From assembly GCA_001695595.3 (NCBI GenBank), contig MBPM02000042.1, positions 434,001 to 498,000 of the forward strand: DNA of 64,000 bases, in the 5' to 3' direction. The translations under genes were made by a program, and so were the position numbers. This document shows positions 45,250 through 56,910 of the stretch, one piece after another. The notes beneath the pieces are model-generated. The model did not search any database. It was not told the DNA's origin and was given only the letters and a program-made list of their open reading frames with translations. Positions within the stretch are counted from its first letter, which is position 1, and every line of letters starts with the position of its first letter. The DNA is from Plasmopara viticola. Lineage: Eukaryota > Oomycota > Peronosporomycetes > Peronosporales > Peronosporaceae.

Positions 45250-47341
45250 CTACCACCGTAGATCGACGAGGAGCATCCCAACAAAACCTGCACCATCGGC
45301 AACGTGTGTATAGTGGTAGCCCTCAGCATTTAAGAAATGTTTGACGGCCGGTAGTAAACGGGCATTCCCATCAGGACCCTTTGAATGATGTCCTGAGCCT
45401 GTAATCAAGTAAATGCTGTCCACACCTTCGTCTGCAAGCTTTGGTAGCATTTGAGTGAGAAACTCGACGGCTTCCGCGACGTGCAATCCATGGAGATCCA
45501 TCAAGCGGTCCATATACAATTGATTTGGTGGATTTCGTGACTCGAAGATTTCCGACGCTGCCAAAAAGTGAAAGTTCTTCATTTTTGCATTGTAATCGTG
45601 TCCTTGCTTTGACAAATCCTTAGCCAGTCCCTTGTTGCCACTGTGATCACAAACAATAGATACCGTGAGACCACTTTGCCTTGAATCCAAGACTCAATGT
45701 ACAATCCCTTCGTACTTGCGATATGCCTGTGTTGCGCCCATAAAACACTTGTTGCGAGCGCAAGCCATTTTGTAAGCTTGCTCGCGAAGCTCGAGGTATT
45801 GACTCGACACGCTCTGGCCCGTGGATACCCACTTACAGTCGATAGTTTGGCTACACCCAGCCTTGTGATACAGCGGACGATACATCACAGGCGACGGTGG
45901 TACTCGTCGCGACGCATCCAAGCCAATGCCATTGCTCACATGACTAGCCAATCGAGACGGTGCGGGCTGCAATGCTACTGCACGAGCAAAGTCCATGCTT
46001 AGAGTTGACACTGCATCATCAGTCGACGAATACAAGTTTGGTTTAGACACTAAAAGACGATCGCTTCCTTGCGGTAACGGCGGTACAGGAGCTGGAGTGC
46101 CTGACGTGACGCTTTGCAGCGATGGAAACATTTCCTCGGCTTGAATGTCCAAAGGTGTGCTGTTTTGATCCATCTCGTCTTCGCTGTCATAGTCGCGCTG
46201 ACCCAAAGCGTCCCCATCCATCGAATAGTATTCACAAAAGTCGTGCGCAAAGACACAATGCTCCGCTTGTAAGCACGTACCGCGCAGCCAAAAGCGACAC
46301 GTGAGCTTGTCCGTATCGTGCAGGAACTACAGCCACAGGCAAGCCAAGATGAGAGACGAAGCGCACGCTCCCCCAGCACAATTTCTTTCAAATCTGTAAG
46401 TTGGCAAAAAGACAGACGCACCATGCAGTCCGCGCGTCGGCACTGTCCTTGCAAGTAATGACGGCATACTTGTTTAAGTCCAATCGACTCGCGCTCGATC
46501 GTTGCTTTGACCACAGCATGAGCCTTGTCGACGTCTAAGCCAACGAGACGCAAGAGATCGCAGAGTCGATTCGGGTCGATGTCGGGAAACTTGAGTTGTA
46601 AATGACTCACCAACTGTCAGCAGCACAAGCACGAGCATCAATCAAAAAACCAACAGCGACATCTTTATTGGAATATAAAGCAGTGACGTCCGGGTTACGT
46701 GACCACTGTACCTCGTACGCCACGGACCAAAAGAATTCGTCTTCGCTCTGCATGGTCGAGCTGTCCACTTCCTCTTCCACGTCTTGCTCACCGTCATCGT
46801 CTCCAACTCCTTCACTACGATGCACATTCGATAGCGGAGCACAAGGAGGCGAGGAGCGTGCTTCCAGCCCGTCCAATCCTCTCGTCGACAACTCGGGACT
46901 GCCTGTTGGGTACACTTCGGCTACTTCAGACATTTCAAACTTGTGTGGAACAAAAGTCGGCGCCGATGCTTTCAACTCGACGTCGTGGGCCAACAATTTA
47001 TTAATGTCGTCCTCAATACGCTTGTCCTCGTTGCTCACTGCGTCCGTAAGTTGCGCAGGGTTCTTTGCTAGCTTCACTAGTTCATTCACAAACTCATGGG
47101 CGTGCTCCTGCTCATACTATAGTAACTAGTAGGTACAATCAAGTGCGACGAGTGCGCGCACCTCGTCCTCTGGTGCGAGCCAACCCATGAGCACTTGGTG
47201 GATGTTAAACTTGGCGTCGTCGAGATTGACATCACGACCAGAGTGAGGTGGAAGCATACCTACAATGTAAGGCGCAAAGACGCCGTCCACGCCCATTGCT
47301 TCCAGTCTTGCCATCGCCCACGACTCTAACAGCATCATCAA
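45250..47341 (-). CDS. PAM2 - CUE - two CCCH - DUF1771 - Smr protein, 5 exons
   Basis: Exons on the minus strand are 47341-47162, 47116-46712, 46613-46422, 46326-45716 and 45640-45250; the phases agree and the product is 592 residues. In order: a CCDC43-like N-terminal helical domain (MARLEAMGVDGVFAPYI); a PAM2-type motif LKASAPTFVP for poly(A)-binding protein; a CUE domain (LVSHLQLKFPDIDPNRL); two CCCH zinc fingers (C-x7-C-x4-C-x3-H, the first completed across an intron, then C-x7-C-x5-C-x3-H); DUF1771 (QAYKMACARNKCF, GLAKDLSKQGHDYN); and a C-terminal Smr domain with DLHGLHVAEAV and TGSGHHSKG. The nearest relatives known to me are plant CID and yeast Cue2/human N4BP2 proteins, linked to mRNA decay and no-go cleavage. 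Function is inferred from domains. Confidence 0.85.
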
Positions 47342-50300
47342 GTCGAGTTCTCAGATGATGGTAGTGAAGAAAAAGCACAGAGCTCGTGGTGGTACAGTAT
47401 GCGATTCAAGAGGTTTTTATTCGACCTCACAAACGGATTCCGTCCTCAATTTTTAACGATTCGTCATGTCATTCAGGGTTAGGGCAAGAATAGTTGGGCC
47501 GACTTTTCTCCCAGTTTTAGTAAGGAGCTACGATTCGGTCCAGAAGGCCCAAAAAGATTTGCTTAAATATACCGGGGCATTCGACAAAAATATTGGCAAA
47601 TATAGGTCTATATGCCAGTCTTTAGTGTGCTAAGCAATACGTGTATTGTATAGTCTAACGCTAACGGAGAAGCTAATATGTACGCTGACATTACTTCTAT
47701 ACGTCAACTCGATCTGTCGTTCATGGCCTTGACCGAAGTACGGAGCTAATAAAAAGAGTTAAATAAGATTACACAGAATGCAGTTCCAAGGCGATGGCTA
47801 TCGTCCCTTTTTCGTATTGATTACAAAAATCTGATTGGTGGATGTGATATCGCTGATTCAGAGGTGCAGCCACAGGATATACGTTAAAAATTTAGGATTG
47901 TAACAATTGGGTTATGAAGCCGCAATAATATTTTGGCCTTTCAAAGAACTACAATATTAAGCACAAATTGTTGGAGAGAAACATAAAGGGGCGGTCTTTT
48001 CTAAGGCCATAAAATTTGCAAATATCTTCAAGATCCACTTAAAATACCAGAAATCGAGCGTCAATTGTGAAATTCATGTATATAGCCGTAACTTAGAAGC
48101 ATGTGCACTCCGACGTAGTGCACAAAGCTGTACTACTTGTATGGCGTTTACGTCTGGGTGTTCACGTACCGTAAAACCAAAACGACTACTAGATTTTGAT
48201 ACTTTGGTACCGACGGGTTCGTAATTCAAATTATTGTCTGACTCTACCTAGTAAGATTATGATTATTGTTATTTATTATGCTCTGCGTTTATAGGTTTTC
48301 GATAATATACTATAAAAAGACCAAATACTGAATTCAATATTATTTCCATCTATTACATGAATTGAGCTATCTCGCTCCACTTCCAGCAGAGTGTTGCCAC
48401 TTAAAGAGACTATCTCGCTTACTTAAAAGCTTCTTGTCATGTGGTGAGTTCTCAAATTGTAACTTATGGTTTTAAAGCCCCTGATGGTTTATTCAGACCA
48501 TGCATCCTTGAGGCCGAGATGGCTGTAGCAAGTCATCACTCTAGCGCAAATTACAAACTTAGCAAGCAACAATTAGCTAGCGTATTTGTTTTTGCGCATT
48601 CTTAACTACTTGATGGTTCTATTCGGCAGGGGTGAAAGCTCGTATGACAGAGAAATTTCATTCGCACACATGACTATCGATCTGGAGTTCCTCTTGCATT
48701 TCGATATCGCAAGCAAAGGTGTCAAAGCTGAGGGGTTTGTCTCCTTAGCAGCAATTGTAGCTGCACCTTAATGGGTAATTTCGCGGTCAAATAAAAGGGA
48801 GGTTCTGACAGATCCAGCCAATGTCGTTATTTTAATTATTTGTAGTATAAAATGTTGGAGTCACATAATCGTTCAATAAGCGGTCATTTAGAGTCTTTTC
48901 TTGGTTTCAGAAGCATATTGATGATATTGCATTAGCAAGCTTTTGGAACCCTGCCACATATGTGAGCCTGCACCTCGCACGTTATTTTGTTCTTGAATCT
49001 GCCAGTATTGGTAACATGTCAGAGATACACAAGCCTCGGTTCTGTCGTCGACTAGTCGGGTAAGTACATATATGAACATTATGATGATCGTGTATTTCAG
49101 CCCGTGTAACAGCAAAGCTGTTTATGAATGTGGTATCTAGAAATTGAAGGCTTTTGGACAAGGTGGTTTCTTATAGAAGCCGCGATCAAACGCGGCATTT
49201 TTGGCAAACTTTGTTCAGATTAAGGTAAGTCTACTCGCGAATGACAGCAGTAGATCTATGCAGTCAGACAAAAAATAGTCGTGCGATCGGACGGTCAGAA
49301 CGCAGTACGTACGATATTCGTGGGCCGACGAGCTGGCAATGGTTCAATTCGCATTTGAGGGTGCGGCCCATGTATAAACGGGCTCAATTTCCAAATCTTC
49401 TAATATGTCGAATTAAAAGATTGCATCTAAAACAAATTGGGTAAAGGCTAAGAAAAACCTACGATCTTACATTATTCTTGACCTAGCGATAACAATATTT
49501 GACTTTGCCGACTAAACATGATCAGCAAGGCAAGATATGCAATTGCATCCACCCGACAAAAATAAAGCAGCTTTCCAAAAAAAATAGCATATAAACGTTT
49601 CTTTCAAGCGAAATAAAGAGTTGTCGGGTCTGATAGCTGTACTCAATCTTGCCGGCAGGGCGGATACGGGCTGTCATATGGCAGCAACTGTCCAACGACT
49701 GCCGTGTTGATCATAAAAGTAATACATCTAGTACCCACAAAGCTGTGCACTTCCAGCGGCTAGGCGAGCCTTGCACTTGCTCGGAAGCAGCCTTATACAC
49801 AAACATTCGGTTGCGCCGCTTTTATTGATAATTTGCAAGGCAACGGTGGAAGCGGCTTTCTCAGACATCACTTACCTGGCATTTGCACTGAGAGAACCTA
49901 CAAAAGCAGATATGTTTTCAAGCACCAGTAGCTTAAGCGCTTGTCTCTCCTTCTTTGACCTCGCGAAACGGCCACTAATTTGGCTGTTGCTACATGGAAT
50001 CAGAAGCAGCGGACGCTAAGAAAAAAAGTTCTTACCGCACGCTGAAGTATTATGAGATTAACGCTGTTTCAAGCGTCTGGTTTGGTGTTATGATAGAGTA
50101 AAGACGTCTCGAAGGTAAGCTGTCTCTGTTCTACCAATTGGGCTAACTTTACTTTAAGGTCACAAGAAGACTACTAAATTCAATGAGATTGAGCTGTTCT
50201 GGAGGCTTACCGAATCTCAAAATATGCCTCCAATTAAACCTTGAAGCCAACATTCTTAGGAGGTACTCATCTGTATCTTTAGACCAGATGCAAGCACTTC

Positions 50301-52732
50301 TTTGCTTCTCTTAAAATGCTTGAACGAAGCAAGTTTCAGCTTAAAGCTTGCTCCTAACCGCCGCAAAGTAGCGCTAGAATAGTGACTCTTCTAAGCTATT
50401 TGATTTTGTACACGCCACGCAAGAAGTGGTCGATTGCGGCGCACAAAGCAGATGAACGTACTAATCTGCACGATGACTGCATCGACAGATACAGCCCATT
50501 TGAATGAAACTCTTCTTCTTCGTGACCCATTTTATCAAAAGTGAGCCGACCTTTCACGATAATGTGACATGCGTCGGTATTTGGCAATGGGTGAGTTGCA
50601 AAGCCAATAGCCTACTGCGCTGGTGACTTTAGTCATTATATTATGTATCGAGAGTGTTTGTCTTCGACTTCGCTCTCTTTATCCTGACCCATACGTGAGA
50701 GCATTTTAAGTCGGGTTTTAGTTTTCTTTTTAAATTTTCTGTCTTTACGATTAAAAACATTTGCACAACCAGTGAGTTTGACGACATCACCAATATTCTT
50801 TGAAGCCAACTCTTGAGAGATGAAGCCGTTCTGGCAGACGTGAGGATGTCGAAGTATTCAGTTGCCCGAGAAACTAATCAATCAAGAGCAAATGGACATC
50901 CCAGCGCATAAGGTCATCCATCTATTTATCTTAGTTACTTCCAGTTGTTGCACAATGAATGAACATGATGCTGTGGTGTGTGTGGCTAAGTTAAAGTCTT
51001 TAAAATTTTAAAACCGACGACTTTTACTAAGTATACAAGTTACTGTATCTGTGTACTGCAAACCGATTGCATAAAATGTACTCAGTCAAAGTTTTTTGAG
51101 AATCGTGTAGCGCGTCCAGCTCAAAAAATTAGCTAGGAGAGTATGAGTGCATGTTCGGAGTTTAATTTCTCAACGGGGCAGCTCCGCGATTTCTGAAGTG
51201 TTCGCTCTGAAAGCTTTTAGCTGTATATGTGTCATTTTGTTCTTGGCAAGGCCACAGCTTTATTTATGGCTTTCACGTATAACGCGGTAGCATCATACAT
51301 AAGGGTAAAAATACTGCGATTTAAAATAAGTGCTTGTTCTCTTTCTTTGGCTGACATCAATATACAAAGTAGTGTAAGTTCATGCATTTCCACCAAGTGT
51401 TTTTGCCCCTTTTTGTAGAGAATGCCTATCTTTTACACTACGTATTATGAGACCATAGCTAAACATGTAACCATATCAAGCTATATGGCTAATACGTAGT
51501 AGTGTCATGAGATCTACAAATAGGAACGTGAGTCAAGAACACCTATTTATTGGTGGCGGAGAAAATAAAGCAAATAAATAATTGTAAAAAAGGGCAGCAA
51601 GTATGGCAGATAAGATGTAGTGCGATACGATAGCGTTTTTAGCGAGCAAACTTGACAATTATAAATATTGCTTACACCGTATAACATTGGGTGAAAATGC
51701 AAAAGAATCTTAGTTTTCTAGTCTTGTACCCGCTACGATCACTGAATTGTCACAACATTCATCGTCGTCGTCAGCATCGATAAAATCTTTAGCTCCTTGC
51801 GCTTTACAAGTATCGAGCACTTTGGTCAAATGAGCCGAGCCTACAAAATGCTCGTGTCGATGGATATTTGTGAACTACGCTGACAGTGTTGCGACGAAAC
51901 AGTTGGCTGGAAGCCGTAATGATAATATCCTATAATCTTGTTGCGACGAGCCGCTTAAGAAAACTTCTTAGAGAATAGCGATCCGAAATTTCAATGATTC
52001 GCTTTATTGTACAAACTGCCATTTGCCCCCGTCAGGGGTGCTAGAAGCAGGAAATAGAAATATTTCATACGCGTCATTCACACATAAAAAAGTGTAAAAC
52101 TGATACGGGACAAAGCAAGTTGATTCATTGCGCTTCAAATAAGGTCGTATATGCTCCAGTTTTTAATTTATAGTTACCTACACTTTTACTTCTTGCTGCA
52201 TGTCTGTCGTCTCTTACTTGAAAGTGTATATATAATCATGAGATTAGTGCAAATGCAGTCAAATACAAAAGATCCAAAGTCTGAGCAGAATCCAGCTGGT
52301 ACCAAAGCATTTTAGTGCTACGAAAAGCAGAAGAAGTGCGGATGAGTATTTAATACTTAATAAGATAGCAGAATTTAGTCACCTGTGGGCTAGATAGCAG
52401 TAATCCAAGCTCCGTGTATTTATCAAGAGAAGACAGCAGAAAAGTGCATTATAAAGAATGCCCTTAAAATTTTAAGTGAACAGAATCAACACTTAGAAAT
52501 CGGGCACGAGCAACTCTGCCGAGAACTTGCAGTCAGCTCACATAATAGCTACGGAAAAAATGTGTTATCTTTAAATATACTAGAGTCGCAAAAAGCAACT
52601 GAGGTCAGGCTACTTCTTCTCGTTAATAGTAGTGTTGATTTAGTTACACATATGCTCTTTAGTGTGAATGCGCACAAAATTTGATGCGCAAATGTGATTG
52701 ACCGAATTTTACGCAAAGTGGACATAAAGCAC
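47342..52732. other. Gene desert, about 5.4 kb
   Basis: AT-rich with short ORFs only; no exon pair or domain could be supported. I see nothing specific in it except scattered simple A/T runs. Confidence 0.5.
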
Positions 52733-53000
52733 TGTTGATACGGCACCGCATCTTGCATGCAGGATTGCCAAACAGCAAAGCATACCCGAAAGTTACCGGT
52801 ACTGGTACTGGTCCAGTATCGATTATGACGTCATAGGGTGACATCATTCAGTAAATTACGCAGCGGCTTCTAGAGCATTATAGAAGGTCCTATAGATAGT
52901 AATTAGTTTAGACGTAAATTAGGTTTGCGAACTAAGGACCTCTAATATATTTACTTCAAAATTGCTTTCTACTCAATAAATTGACAACCGTTACCTACTC
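52733..53000 (+). repeat. Left LTR of Copia element
   Basis: It matches 56648-56910 along its length (for example CGCAGCGGCTTCTAGAG and the ATTTACTTCAAAATTGCTTTC / ATTTATTTCACAATTTGCTTTC pair), with clear divergence. The right edge is approximate. Confidence 0.75.
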
Positions 53001-53250
53001 TCAACATTTAACCGACGCTACGATGTTTGCAAAGCGCGCTGATATCATTCTGGGGACTGACAATTGCTTCCTTTGGGATTTCGCCATGGGAATGACCCTA
53101 GCGAGGTAGGGTCTGCTGCCGCACATTCAGAGAGTCAAGTCTGAGGCCGAAATGACTTGGACGTGGGCGCTCAATAACATGAAGGCTATGGGAATAATTG
53201 CTCAAGAAGTGGAGCAATCAATGATCTGGAATTGAGCTGATTGTAGTGTG

Positions 53251-53860
53251 CTCTTCGGAACGAAATGGTAAGCGTGGTCTTCAAACGTTGAGAGAACTGC
53301 TCAATGAGAGTCGCCAGCTAGTGATTCTGCTGAGCAGCTTGCCCGTGAAGTCCGTCACTAGTGGAGAATTCCGAGAATATCACGCTCATCGAAGGCAAAA
53401 AAAAACCGCTAAAGAAGTACGTACGGCAAAAGAAAAAAGAATTCCACTGAGCGCGCGCTGAAGGTCAATGCAGGACGGCTCAACGGTGGCCGAGGCAATG
53501 GCCGAAAAGGGAGCGGTCTGCGGAGGATTGTCGGTGGAGTCAAGGGCCTGTGTTTCAAGTGTGATCAAGTAAGACATTTGATGCATGACTGTCCGAAACG
53601 ACAAGGCACTGAAGAAAACGAGGCTGTGCTCGCTGCAGGTAAAGAAAGATGTGCTGGCTAGCTTGTCGACAGCGATGCTACGCCGTACATGCCACCTCAT
53701 CGGAGTGACCTTTTTGATAACGAGGCTATGCAGCTCCAGGGGTTATCATCGCAAACGACAAGGATTTACAAGTGTCGGGAATGGGGATGGTCAAACTGAC
53801 GGGTTTAAACGGCTTAAGTATCAAGTTGGTAGAAATTTTTCATATTCCAGGGCTTAACAG
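53251..53860 (+). pseudogene. Copia gag-protease remnant
   Basis: The gag tail includes a Lys/Arg-rich stretch and a CX2CX4HX4C knuckle (starting CFKCDQV), followed by an altered protease site (VDSDAT) and the flanking MPPHRSDLFDN. Stops and frame changes prevent a continuous product. The protease Gly of the usual D-S/T-G triad appears as Asp. Confidence 0.7.
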
Positions 53861-53899
53861 ACGCTTAGTGTTTGTCGGTAAACTGGCAGAACGTGGCTT

Positions 53900-56530
53900 G
53901 AAGGTGAATTTTATAAACAATTTGTAAGGTTCGAAGTATGGACCGCGCACTTGTTAAAAGTAGAAAGGACGACAACGCGTATGTTTCAGACTGTGAACAA
54001 GACAAGGCTCGATTTGTGAATCACGCAGGCATTGATATTAAGTAAACGCTTTGGCACGCCTGCTTGAGACATCCTGTTGAAAAGGGGCTGGCAAAGACAC
54101 AGTGTGCCACGTTCGGCGTACTAGCTGTGAAGTAGGCCACTGCAAAACTTTGCGGTGGATGTTTAATAGAAAAGAAGATGGTCGATGGTTAATTCAAAGG
54201 CGTTTTACGAGAATCAGTGATGCGGACGACTGAAATGACTTCGATCAGATAATAGGACGGAGTCTTTAAACAACAATGTGAGCAACATTTGTGCCAGGAG
54301 TGGCGTCATGTATCAGCGCACCGTGCCTTACAGCCCTCGACAAAGGGAGTGGCGGAGCGAATGAATTGCGCCTTCACGGAGAAGACACGAAGCATGCGGC
54401 ACTACAAAGAGGTAGGTGGAAGCAGTCATCACGGCAGTGTACCTCATCGATTAATCTTTCAACACATCAAGTGGGAAAGTTACGCCTTATGAGTTGGGTC
54501 CCAAGCAAAAGCCGGAGCTAGGACACTTGTGTGTCTTTGGCTCGCACGGTTACGCTTATGTTGACGACGTCAAGAGGAGAAAACCCTAGCCAAAATCTTT
54601 CCGGTGTATGTTTTTTTTCTCTTGGATATGCAGAGATCGCGAAAGGGTATCGTGTATTCGACTCGGAGAGAGCAAAGGCAAAATTGTGCGATCGAAACGG
54701 CTCGATGAGCATTAAGTACACCACACATTCACCACAGCAAGACACGGTGACCCATTTAATAAAGAAGGGCGATGAAACCGTCAAGGTTGATAGACGAAAA
54801 CAAGAGGCAAAGAAATTACATGAAAAGGCATTAAGATGTTAAGATTCATTTTCCGAACGGGGAGATGAACGAAGGTGAATCCGAACAAGGAATTACCATA
54901 CTTCAGCTGGCTTTGTTCCTCTGTCCGGCAATGGCAAGATTGGTTCTGGAACGATACCACCCGCCTTCTTGTGCGTTCAACGCGGACGGGCTGGTGTTTC
55001 AACCTATACCAGAACGGACTGGGCGATTGCGTGAGCTCATGCTTTTTCTCTAAGATAGTATGAGCGATGGCGAAGAGCATGATGGAGAGAAGGACGACGA
55101 TCAGCCAAGCGCAAAGCATGCAAGGATTGATGACGAAGGAATAATAGCTAAAGCGGCACTGGCTTATGCTGTAAGTGTAGGCGATGCGGATGATGCTCCA
55201 ACCACATACCAGCAAGCCAATAACAGTGATGACGCCGAGAAGTGGGTGGTAACAATGAGAGCAGAGCTCAAAGCCCATGCCAAAAACGGTTCATGAACAT
55301 TAGTACCAAGGCATATGGATGTTCGGCCAATCAGATGCAAATATGTGTTTGCAAAGAAGAGCAACGAGTATGGACAAGTAATACGCTACAAGGCCTGGCT
55401 TGTCGCAAAAGGTTCCAAGCAGAAGTTGGCGTCGACTTCTTCGAGACGTACTCGTTTGCGGCAAATATGAAGTCTGTCAGGGTTCTGCTGGCAGTAATTG
55501 TTGCGAGATGGTTCGTGACTAGGCAGCTGAACGCTTTTAAACAGCGATCTTAAGAAGCAAGTATGTATGGAAGCACCAGCCGGTATTCCTAGCGCCAACA
55601 GCGTAATGTGCAAGCTGGACGAGGCAATTGATGGCCTCAAACAAGCTGATAGTGTATAAAAAAATAATGCTGTGTTTCTGCAAATAGGTTTTCGGAGCAG
55701 TAGCGCAGATCCAGACAAACTCGTCAGGGTGAACAACATCAACTATGTCTATGTAAGCATGCACGTCGACAACATGAGCATCGCAGCAAAGACAAGCAAG
55801 AAAATATAGGAGGTAAAAGCGGCATTCAAGAACTCGCTTGAAATGAAGGATATATGCACGGTCAAATTTGTTCTTGGGATGGAGGTCAACCACGACTAAA
55901 ACTGCGGTATGCTCATGAGACAACAGACTCGACACATCGATGCCGTGGTTGGCCAAATTTAATCAAAAGACGCAAAAGCTGTTTCAAATTCGTGTAATTC
56001 GGGTGTTGAACTGTCAATGATGCAACCACCAGCAGCATGCAAACGTCATGACGTAGCATACGTGGTCGCTGTCGTAATTTTTCAGGTCAGCAACACTGAA
56101 AGGCTACAATTTGCGATTTTTTGCTACCTCAAAACGACAAAAGATTATAAACTCACCTGCGATGGCAGAACTAGCGCAGTGCATACACGGACGCGGACTG
56201 GGGCAGTAATATTGACGAGCGACGCTCAAATTTAGAATTTATTAGGATGATCGGTAGTGTACCAGTAATTTAAGGTCAAATAGCAGTATACGTTGGCACT
56301 GAGCTCGGCTGAGGTAGAATACATTGCTCTTAGCCTTTGTATTTTAGAGGTATCGCGGGTCCGCACGATGCTCAAGGATTTTGGTCACGAGCAAGTAGGA
56401 GCTATGCATATGTGGGAAAGAATCAGGGTGCAGTCGGACTAGCGCAGGCTATCACGTCAAATATAAGCACGTCGACGATCATCACCATTTCATTCGAGAG
56501 AATGTGGTGCGAAATACTATCATAGTCAAG
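53900..56530 (+). pseudogene. Copia integrase-RT-RNase H remnant
   Basis: Pieces in changing frames: a pre-integrase His segment (LWHACLRHP, about 54049), GVAERMN, a YAYVDDVKR segment, RT with AWLVAKG, and HVDNMSIAAKT in place of the VDD active site. RNase H SSAEVEYIALS follows. At least several stops and shifts are present. Described only; the gene is broken. Confidence 0.7.
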
Positions 56531-56647
56531 CTTGTATTGACGGTTGATCAGCTGGCCGCAAAACGCTAGAGGCTAAGAGGCTCAAGTATTTGCTGCATGC
56601 TAGTGGTATTGGACTAAGACGCGTGCATCATTAGCGGTGAGTGGGAG

Positions 56648-56910
56648 TGTTAAGACAACACCGAATATTGCATACATGATTGCCAAACCTCAAAACATAC
56701 TGGCAAGTTATCGGATCTAATATTAGTTATGACGCCATAGGAAGACGTCAGTCAGTAAAATACGCAGCGGCTTCTAGAGGATTCTAGAAGGATCTGAAAT
56801 AATAATTGGCGAAGACGTAGCAATAGATTTGCAAACAAAAGACTTCTTAACATATTTATTTCACAATTTGCTTTCGGCTTAATAAGTTCGCACTGTTGAA
56901 GCTTTTAAAG
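56648..56910 (+). repeat. Right LTR of Copia element
   Basis: This is the partner of the left LTR and follows a purine-rich tract. The two LTRs differ at many positions, so the insertion is old. The right edge is approximate. Confidence 0.75.

Larger units (their letters stand above)
52733..56910 (+). mobile_element. Decayed Ty1/Copia LTR retrotransposon
   Basis: Two related flanks begin TGTTGATACGGCACCG (52733) and TGTTAAGACAACACCG (56648) and share CGCAGCGGCTTCTAGAG near their middles, so they are old LTRs of about 265 bp. Between them the order is gag with a CCHC zinc knuckle (53551-53595), an altered protease site (VDSDAT), an integrase fragment (KGVAERMN, about 54340), reverse transcriptase (about 55200-55930, VDN where VDD is expected) and an RNase H fragment (ALSSAEVEYIALS, 56296-56334). 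Protease-integrase-RT order is typical of Copia. A purine tract GGTGAGTGGGAG precedes the 3' LTR. Many stops and frame breaks make it inactive. I could not define the primer site or target duplication. Confidence 0.85.
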
